From positions 10,259,278 to 10,323,277 of the forward strand of contig CAIIXF020000008.1 in assembly GCA_903813345.2 (NCBI GenBank): a stretch of DNA of 64,000 bases, in the 5' to 3' direction. Shown here one piece after another: positions 1-7,900 of the stretch. The notes beneath the pieces were generated by a model that worked only from the letters and a program-made list of their open reading frames with translations, searched no databases and was not told the origin of the DNA. The stretch is from Owenia fusiformis. Taxonomy: Eukaryota > Annelida > Polychaeta > Sabellida > Oweniidae. The translations under genes and the position numbers were made by a program. Every line of letters starts with the position of its first letter. Within the stretch, counting starts at the first letter, position 1.

Positions 1-849
1 ATGGTCAATATAAAATCGCTTTAGTGTAACAATTTGATACTAGGGAATTCCACAGGGGACCAACATAAGCCATTGAAAAATAAGAATATCGGAATTGATC
101 CTGGAAAATATACGGGAGATGAACATCACGATGTATGGGGTGTGTCAGACACATTGTAACAAATACTTATGAACAGAATAGTTCGGGTCGGAACTTTCTA
201 ACAGTGCATAATTTCGGCTCTGGACTGTGTAAGTTTTGAAGAGACACGCGATAAGTTGTACTTATCGAGTGCGGTATAAGTTTAGCACATTGTAAAGGTG
301 ATAACAACGCGAATTGGTGGGTGTAACAGTACATAGGTCAGATGAATTTATCCTATTTGATTTAATTTAAGCAGTAAGAACAGTGTAAAGTAGCGAAGGA
401 TCAACTATACGTTGCATTGAAGTACAAATGAAGCTAGAATGAATATAAAGAGTTGTGTTCCTGAAAGAGCGGCGAACAATTTCCAGAGGAGGCCCTATTG
501 TCTGATTAATGTCAAAGAAGAAAGTGAGTCGTAAGTAGAACGTAAACATCAGGAAGTACAGGTCAAAATGGCCCTCGGTAATATTCGTAGCTATTTATGA
601 CCGATTTAGCGAATGTATCTCAGGAAGTAAGGGGCATCATTAAACTGGATTTGATAGGTTTTATGCATGAAAACTGGAATGGTATAAGCTGTGTAATGCA
701 ATGCAAATTGGGATGATTAATTTTAATTTTGAGGGGTGACTTGAAAAATTCATTGACGTGATTATGCATGATTTCTATGACTACGTTGAACTGATTACTT
801 TTTGGGAGATTGGGCCATATGACTGTAGGGTTTGTGAAGTTAAGTGAAT
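1..849 (-). other. Left edge of window, probably retroelement 3' untranslated region
   Basis: No convincing ORF; the longest minus-strand frame is 60 codons and shows no motif. No LTR match, polypurine tract or tRNA was seen. Confidence 0.4.
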
Positions 850-1473
850 TTATGCAGACGGGAAAATAGAAAACATGGTGATGTACCGGCAGTCCTCACA
901 GTACAGTGCCTGGTAGTTGGTACCAGGATGTACTGCGAAGAGTACCGCCGTCTGCGTTTGTCCAGGGGTTGGGGCCGCGTCGGTTATTACCCGTTGACGA
1001 ATTGTGGGGTTTGTGCACAAAGTGCACATTGCACTCACTCTCGTCCCTGGGGTTCCGAAGGGGATGGAGATAGTGGGGGTACTATCCCACGCACCATCGA
1101 TTGGTATACGGGTTGTGGCCTCCAGGGACGAGTCCAGGTCCCTCATCAGCTCGTCCAATGGGTCTAGTGAGGTAACTGACCCCAGCTCAAGAAGTTGTAC
1201 CGCCGCTTCTTGGTCGTTCTGCTGTGTTAGTTTTAGATCATCTCTTATCGCCTCTGGGTTAAGGATAGGAGGGCCATCTGATGTTGAGGCCCACTGAGTG
1301 GCTCCCTGGTTAACTGTCGTAAAAGCCTCGAGGATGGGAGGGTTATCTGATGTTGAAGGTGCTGGCCACAGCTCGGGCAACTCAACTTGCGATGTCTGAT
1401 CTTCGTCTTGGGATTGTAGCTGGGCGAGCTCGTCCCAGACTTCCTCGGGCAAAGCAGCATTCAGTATTGTGCA
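850..1473 (-). CDS. Acidic cysteine-pair exon behind a splice acceptor
   Basis: The ORF has no good ATG, but on the minus strand it is preceded by a polypyrimidine tract ending in CAG (TTTATTCTCTTTACAG), a near-ideal 3' splice site. The exon therefore probably starts at 1473 in phase 0 and runs about 207 codons to a TAA. The N-terminal two thirds is Asp/Glu/Gln/Pro-rich with an internal duplication (SDNPPIL / SDGPPIL). The C-terminal third has two CX2C pairs about 60 residues apart, which could bind zinc. A perfect donor at 2735/2734, just after the envelope-like ATG, is in the matching phase. An acidic region plus cysteines suggests a transcriptional or other regulatory protein, but no family was recognised. 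A host exon is the alternative. Confidence 0.5.
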   Translation of the reverse strand, partial: CTILNAALPEEVWDELAQLQSQDEDQTSQVELPELWPAPSTSDNPPILEAFTTVNQGATQWASTSDGPPILNPEAIRDDLKLTQQNDQEAAVQLLELGSVTSLDPLDELMRDLDSSLEATTRIPIDGAWDSTPTISIPFGTPGTRVSAMCTLCTNPTIRQRVITDAAPTPGQTQTAVLFAVHPGTNYQALYCEDCRYITMFSIFPSA

Positions 1474-1667
1474 CTGTAAAGAGAATAAACCATGTGAACG
1501 ACTTTGTTTTAGTTTGATATATAAATATGTTCACTTGAAACGGGGCATGAAATGTGTTGTTTTGGCATTATGTTGTAGATATCAAATTTTGTCGGAACGC
1601 AGGTCCTTTCTATATGCTTATTTTGTGATGTTTGTCCCCTAAATATATGTAAATGTGTACTTTACAA
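1474..1667 (-). other. Intergenic stretch with splice acceptor tract
   Basis: Short non-coding stretch between the transmembrane ORF and the acidic exon; its downstream end is the acceptor tract at 1474-1489. Confidence 0.45.
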
Positions 1668-2429
1668 TTATAAGTGCGGTACGTATAAGTGTTGGCCATC
1701 AATCTTGATAATAATTCTGAATATTGGCTTTTGTTTCAGGACCTGGTTGAGACTGGATATCGTAGTGAGTGGGACTCGAATTGAAGTAGGAAGTTGGATT
1801 GCAAGATTTGGATCAAGAGTTTGAATAGTCATGTCCGCCCAATCTATATCAAGGTGGGGCCAGAGTACATGTGTACTTACGCTACAGTCTACGGGTCCTC
1901 CAGTAGAGCTTTTGATGTTACTTACGTAATCCAGTGGAATGTTGGTCACCGATACAATACAATAGTTGGTGGGGCACATCATCAATAATTTCAGCTCACA
2001 TGAGGCGATATTCCTGAGGCAGAAGTATCTACGGAAGGCCCTTATGATACCAGTCAGCTTTTTGAAGAGTTTGTATGTTATATACAAGGATAGTATAAAG
2101 CTTAAAATAGACAGAATATTAGAAGGGAAGGCTGCTTGCTGTGGGAGGGGAACTGTTGGTGCGAATACTGGGTGATCCGTGGGTAGGAACAATGTGGCCG
2201 CCTTGGCTGGTTGCGGTATGAGTGCAACACAACATACTATACGACAGAATAAATAAGATGACATTACAAACGATACTAGAGCCAAGATGGCCGAGATCAG
2301 GGTAATGGATGATAGTGATTTGTCTGATAGCCAACTGAGTGGTTCCCTTAATTCTGATAAGTCCGTTTGGACATGTTGTACTTGATCGATAGGTGACAAA
2401 AATGGTACATCCCGATGAGCGGTGCATAA
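1668..2429 (-). CDS. Envelope-like ORF, part 2 (transmembrane segments)
   Basis: The frame is open for about 253 codons and has no ATG near its start. From about 2399 it reads a short heptad-like amphipathic stretch, a hydrophobic span of about 23 residues (2318-2250), a Cys-containing turn, a Pro-rich loop, then a second hydrophobic span (about 2120-2064) followed by Lys/Arg residues. A 130-residue tail with several Cys closes the ORF. The stretch of polar helix, membrane span and cytoplasmic cysteines resembles the membrane end of retroviral envelope proteins in general shape. I do not recognise a named family. It most likely continues the upstream signal-peptide ORF through a -1 shift, though a separate spliced product is possible. 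Confidence 0.5.
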   Translation of the reverse strand, partial: LCTAHRDVPFLSPIDQVQHVQTDLSELREPLSWLSDKSLSSITLISAILALVSFVMSSYLFCRIVCCVALIPQPAKAATLFLPTDHPVFAPTVPLPQQAAFPSNILSILSFILSLYITYKLFKKLTGIIRAFRRYFCLRNIASCELKLLMMCPTNYCIVSVTNIPLDYVSNIKSSTGGPVDCSVSTHVLWPHLDIDWADMTIQTLDPNLAIQLPTSIRVPLTTISSLNQVLKQKPIFRIIIKIDGQHLYVPHL

Positions 2430-2758
2430 TCAATTAAAAGGGATGCTATTTGTTCGCAGTCATTATAGAATTCTTTGTGAAAAAGAGTATTGCATCTGAC
2501 TTTAGGAGTTCTTCGTAGTATATTTGGAAGCGAAAATCTTTTGAGCCCGAAACTATGTTGCCAATAATCGTCGTTTGACGGTGTCATAAGTCCTTGTCGC
2601 TTAATTATAACTCCAAAATTCAATCTATTTAAAAGACTGGTAGGCATAGAAGTGTCTTGGCTAATTTGCATAGAGGGTGGTAGGTCTAGGCAATGAGTAC
2701 TTGTAGTAGTAAGTAAAATTAAACAGAGACTTACCAATTTGTCCATTGCTGTGTCCAT
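2348..2758 (-). CDS. Envelope-like ORF, part 1 (signal peptide, short ectodomain)
   Basis: The start at 2758 has a strong Kozak context (ACCATGG), with a second ATG four codons on. The first 25 residues contain a hydrophobic leucine-rich core (VSLCLILL), then T/S residues and a Cys, and look like a cleavable signal peptide. About 110 residues of ectodomain follow, with basic clusters and several cysteines. The frame stops at 2348, while the frame one base behind (-1) is open from 2429 to 1668 and carries the membrane spans. The two overlap by about 80 nt, around a run of five T (2402-2398). A one-base loss, a sequencing error or a real frameshift could all explain this. The start region also contains a perfect splice donor (exon end 2735). 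Envelope identity is inferred from layout. Confidence 0.5.
   Translation of the reverse strand: MDTAMDKLVSLCLILLTTTSTHCLDLPPSMQISQDTSMPTSLLNRLNFGVIIKRQGLMTPSNDDYWQHSFGLKRFSLPNILRRTPKVRCNTLFHKEFYNDCEQIASLLIDYAPLIGMYHFCHLSIKYNMSKRTYQN
2729..2735 (-). promoter_or_regulatory. Candidate 5' splice site in the envelope-like start region
   Basis: The minus strand reads TTG|GTAAGT eight codons after the Kozak ATG at 2758. GTAAGT is a perfect donor hexamer and the break falls between codons, as does the acceptor at 1474. Confidence 0.5.
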
Positions 2759-2788
2759 GGTGCGTGACGTGTCTTGGTGTTGATTCAA

Positions 2789-3911
2789 AGAATTAATGTG
2801 TTAGTGGCTTAGATGTGTCTTGGTGGTGATCCCGAGGAGCAATGTTGAAGTGGCTTGGGTTGGGCAATAAATATATGAGTCTTGCATGAACTGTGGTCAC
2901 GTGATGCTGGCGTTGCGTCATGAGGTTAGATTTTAGGCTTTTTTGTTTATTATAGAGTTTCTTCTTTTTGACCTTGTGGGCCTGGGATTTTCAATATCGT
3001 GTAGGCTGCTCAATTGTGTGTGCGTGTGTGTGTGTGTGTGTGTAATGCATGTTCGTATTTTATTCCTTAAATATTTGACACAATGGGTCGATAGGGACGC
3101 AGTGATTTTTCGCGCAGGTTTTTAGCTTGGGCAATAAAGTAGATTTTAAATATCGGGCCCTGTATATCTAATGGCCGGTCTCTTTTGTTTGCTGTTTTGT
3201 TTTAACCTCGTTTCTCTTAGGATGCTTGGGTTTAAATAATTGTTTATTATAATTCTCCGCGCGGAGAGTGAATCTGTCCTTTTGAAGGAAAGTAGATAAT
3301 TATATGAAGCATCCATATGATATGAAGGTGGCCACCTATTACATTTTATATGCGCATTATTCACTTTTTAGACCCGCGAACAGGGATATATATCGTTTAT
3401 TAAAATTCTAAATATATCTGCATATAAAGAGGTTCTTTTCCTTATCATTTACTCATTCTATTTTCTTTCTTTTTTTTTCTTTTTGTTTTCATTTTGTTTT
3501 GTTTCATGTCAATATTGAATTATTTTTGAGGGACAGTTGAGCAGCCGTTTGACTAGAAATAGTTTGAACTAGGGAATAGAAAGATGAGTTTGATTGCGTC
3601 GAGATTACATGCAATTATGGCTAGGTGAAGTAGGTCCTTGTTCAAGAACAAAGCGATGTACGAGTACCGATGCGTCTTTACTGAAGTGTGAGAGTCATTT
3701 TCAAGTTTATTTGTATCTATATGGGCCTTTTAATACCGTTTATCTTCGACCCATGAGTTACTTGTGGAGCATTCTAAATATTCCCTAGTTAAAATGAGTC
3801 CATTATCAAGTTTTTTTCTTTGTTTGTATATTTTAAGCATTTTTTTTTTCGAATAGAGAAAGAAACTTATTGTTGCATGTGGATTTTTGGATGTTGAAAT
3901 GAGAAATAAAT
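2789..3911 (-). other. Retroelement 3' region without a recognisable gene
   Basis: About 1.1 kb with pyrimidine-rich tracts around 3460-3510 and a TG microsatellite at 3015-3044. The ORFs here are short and show no motif. Confidence 0.4.
3015..3044. repeat. TG/CA dinucleotide microsatellite
   Basis: About 14 TG units with one CG interruption, seen directly. Confidence 0.9.
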
Positions 3912-4331
3912 TTAAAAATCCGCGAATTTCAACCGTTGTTGGAGGGATATTGGAAGGGGTAGATTACTAATATCAGGGAATGTCACTTGGTTTTGGATTG
4001 TTACGAGACATTTTGACTGAAGCGTGGAAGGTATATCTCTAAATTCAAAGAAATCTGTTATGTCTTTACATTCTTTTTGTAGCCTTTCAATAATGCCCAG
4101 GTTATATCTGACAAAACCATTTTCAGTGTAGGATTTGTATCTGGTCCGAAAAAGGTGAAATTCGCTTAATCTGATGTGATCTGGGACTATGATGGTGGCT
4201 TCCGCCAATTTCTCTTTGCATATATGTTCATAGGTATCAGCGAGAAGGTTTGATCTTCTAATGAAATTATATTGTAAACCAGTCAAAGGTATAGAACCCT
4301 GGTTTCCAAAGATGAGAGTGATTCTAGGCAT
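3912..4331 (-). CDS. Hypothetical retroelement ORF, 139 aa
   Basis: An ATG-initiated ORF of 139 codons on the element strand, about 570 bp after pol. It has no signal peptide, membrane span or cysteine cluster. It contains a mixed charged middle section and a Pro/Leu-rich end. A pyrimidine-rich stretch ending in AG lies about 12 nt upstream of the ATG, so it could also be part of a spliced exon. I do not recognise the family. It might be an accessory or N-terminal envelope piece, but only its position suggests that. Confidence 0.4.
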   Translation of the reverse strand: MPRITLIFGNQGSIPLTGLQYNFIRRSNLLADTYEHICKEKLAEATIIVPDHIRLSEFHLFRTRYKSYTENGFVRYNLGIIERLQKECKDITDFFEFRDIPSTLQSKCLVTIQNQVTFPDISNLPLPISLQQRLKFADF

Positions 4332-4903
4332 GATACAAATTGCTTATTAGGAAGAACTTATTTTTGCTAATCAATTGTATTCTAGAGGCTTAATAGTAAA
4401 CTTGAAATATATATTGCCCTCTTTAAGTATTCATATGGATTAAATAATTTAGTATTAAATATGGATTTAACAAGCCGCTTTGAGTGTGAATTATCTGAAT
4501 TGCGGTCTTGGTTAAATAGTAATGAAGTACGAGATTAGTTCTTACCTAAGTGTTGTTGAATCCGTGCAGATCCGAAATGTATTGTGACCCGAATAATATT
4601 TGTTGGTTTATAGGTATCATTAGGTAATATTCCACAATATCAGGTTGATTATCGCTAACGTGACTTGCGATTTGATAACAGGGGTGTTTCTTATAAGTAT
4701 TAATTTTGATTCTATTACATTCAAATATTTGTATGTGAATGTTATGGGGATAAGATAGAATGGAGAATGTGAATTGTGTTGGATGGTATGGCGCGCGTGC
4801 ATAATATGTTAATACTTTGGTTTGCGATTGGTACAGCTTTGATGATATTGGTCTTAGATTGAGGGAGAATATAACATTTTAAGGTCAATGTTATAATTTT
4901 AAT
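4332..4903 (-). other. Retroelement spacer after pol
   Basis: AT-rich, with only one ORF of about 60 codons (4620-4802, minus, ATG start) that resembles nothing I know. No LTR or polypurine tract was seen. Confidence 0.4.
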
Positions 4904-7900
4904 TTAGTGTCGGCGTTTGTATTTTTTCTTGGTTTGCCTTTTTTTCTTGGGATCTTGAAATTCTTGTAAAGCCCATAACTTCATGTCTTCTGAGAGATCG
5001 TTGAAATCGACCCAGCTGTTGTGGGAAGGATCATAGTTCTTCCAGCTGACAAAATATTGTTTAGTGCCATTCTTGAGTTTCCTTGACTTTAATATGTCGG
5101 CGATCTCGTAGAATTCGTCTTCTGTATCCTCGTCACTCTCACTGTCGATGTCCTGAGGTGTAGGTATTGGTGTAGGAATTGGTGTTCCCTGCAAGTCGTT
5201 CTTTGTGAGTTTCTGAGATGTCTCTTTTTGATTGTCGGTCTTCGGCTCGGAGGTCGCTTTGGTATTCCCGATTGGATATTTGTCTGTCTGAGCGGGGGGT
5301 TGTGCATCTTCGAGATTATGGGCAACTGTGTCTGGCCCGGGGGTTTCTGTATGTGGTTCGTAATTATCTGGCGGTTCTGGGCGGGGCCATCTGTACTCCG
5401 CTTTACTGAGCCTGCCCACATGTACAGATTTGGGGTATAGTGTACCATTGCTTAGTCTGCGTAATGTAGCATTTAGCTCATTGTTTGTTATTTGCACTAT
5501 TGTGAATGGACCTTGATGTGTGAAATTTAGTTTGTGTGACAGTGCCTTATTTTTGGGAGGGACCTTTAAGTACACACAATCGCCTACTTGGAATTTAATG
5601 AACTTATGTTCTGTCCGGCGGTCATGGTCTGCTTTCATTTTCTCCTTCTGGCTTTGTAGTATTTTTGTGGCCATATGTTCGCATTCTGCTACTTGGCTGA
5701 GGGTGCTTTTGAGATGATCTTGTATGTCTCTGGGGGCGTCTGAGGGTATTTTGTATTGGGTGTCGATAGGGAGTTTTGGTACCCTACCAAATACAAGCAT
5801 CGATGGTATGATCTGGGTGGAGGCGTGAACCGATGCATTGTAGGCAAACACAACGGAAGGTAGATAGACGTCCCAATCTTTGTGGTGTTGTGACACATAT
5901 ATGGAGAGCATTTTTGCGAGGATTTTGTTCCCTGCTTCAATGAGGCCGTTTGCACGGGGGTTATACGGCAGAGTTTGTCTTTTATCAATGAGGAACATTT
6001 TGCATAGCTCTTGGACGAGTTGACTAACGTAATTAGTCCCGTTGTCGGATATTATGACCCCTGGGCAGCCAAAAATACATATTACTCGGTGAAAGAGTAA
6101 TGTCGCCACTGTTGCAGCCTGTTGATCTGGGGTTGCTAGTGCTATGGAGTATTTGGATAAATGATCAGAGATACATATAATGAACCTGTTTTTGTCATGT
6201 GTTGTTGTCAGGGGCCCTAATGTGTCAATACTAATCATTTCCCAGACTGCCGATGGCGCTGGAATAGGCTGAATTGGTTGTTCGTGTTTTCTCCGAATTC
6301 TGCGTGAATTACATGGTACGCATGATTTCACCCAATTTTCAACATCTTGTGATTGTTTCGGCCAGTAATACTTTTGTAATACCCTTGCTTTTGTTTTAAG
6401 GATGCCTAGATGTCCGCTAAGAATCTGATCATGGGATGCGAAGAGAATGGTGTCAACTAGACAATTGGGTATAACTAGCCTATTTATCATGGCGTGGGAG
6501 TGATGGTCGTAATGTTTGTGATACAGGACGTTGCCAATCATAAGGAAGCTATCTGCCTGTAACAACAATTTTCTGGCCTCGCTGTTGTTATCTGGTAGTA
6601 CATTTGTATGTAAATATTGAATTAATGGGCTACAGAAAGGGTCGGTGAGTTGTAGCTGCCTTAATTCCTCCATCTCGGGTGTATTGGTGTACGGGTCTGC
6701 TTGGCTATTTACCGTGTCAGTTTCCTGGATATTTGCCATTTCATCTTGCTGTTCGTCAGGCGCGGGTGGAGTTCCCGGTTCGTTAGCGGTTTCACTTGTC
6801 GAAGCCGTCGAATGGTTATTCAGATTTGTCGTTCTTTGCGTAGGCCTATCCGTAGTAATTTTGTGAACGGGGTTTGCTGTGGCCTCTGTGTCTGTGGTTT
6901 CCATGATAATATCGCTCGGTATGGGGTTCAATACTTCTGAAGTTGTTTGGTCCATATCAACATCCGTAGTTTGTTTGGCTGAGTGACTTTGGGTATGATA
7001 CTGTTTTGTTGAGTCGGGGTCGGTTTCGTACGTGTCCCACAGGTCTTCTAGCGTGGGTGTGTTTGCTTGTGTTGACGTTTCCTGTTGGTCTGTGTACCTA
7101 GCTAGTGGATCGAAGAATTTCAAATCTTCTGGCTGCAATTTTGATATTGGGCCGGGAGGCTGGAAGGGTAAATTACCTAGGGATAGTGGGGTTTTCCCTA
7201 TCGCAGCGTGAATTTGTGGCTGACATTCTGGCATTACCATTCTACGTATCTCCTCGTGGTGTTCCTGCTGTAGATCTGAATCCTGCACTGGAGGGTGTTC
7301 TACTCTGGAGGCAAAATCTGCATTCGCATTTAATTTACCGCTCCTGACCTCTAATGTGTATCTAAAATGTGACAAAAACAATATCCATCTCGCTCTTTTG
7401 GAGTCGCTCAATTGCTTTGTATTGATCAGAAATTTCAAGGGAGCGTGATCTGTTCTGATGATGAATTCGGATACCTCTAGGTAGTGTCTGAATTTCTTGA
7501 CTCCGTACACAATGGCGAGTAGTTCTAGGTCAATGGTGGCGTATTTTGCTTCTGTGGGAGTCAAAGCTCGTCCACTGAACGAAATGGCTTTCTCCTTTCC
7601 ATCGATTTCTTGAGTTAGGCACGCACCTAGACCCTTGTTACATGCATCTGTTTCCAGGATGAAAGGAAGAGAAAAATCAGGGTAGAGTAGCATGGCATGT
7701 TCACAAATACCTGCCTTGAGTGTGTCTAAGGCTTGTTGTTGTTCTGGTCCCCAGACGAACTCGATATCTTTCTTGGTCAGTTCTGTGAGAGGCCGTGAAA
7801 TTCTCGAGTAATCTTTGAGGAATCTCCGATAATATCCGGACAGTCCAAGAAACATTCTTACTGATTTCACTGAATTAGGGGTAGGGAAATCACGTACCAT

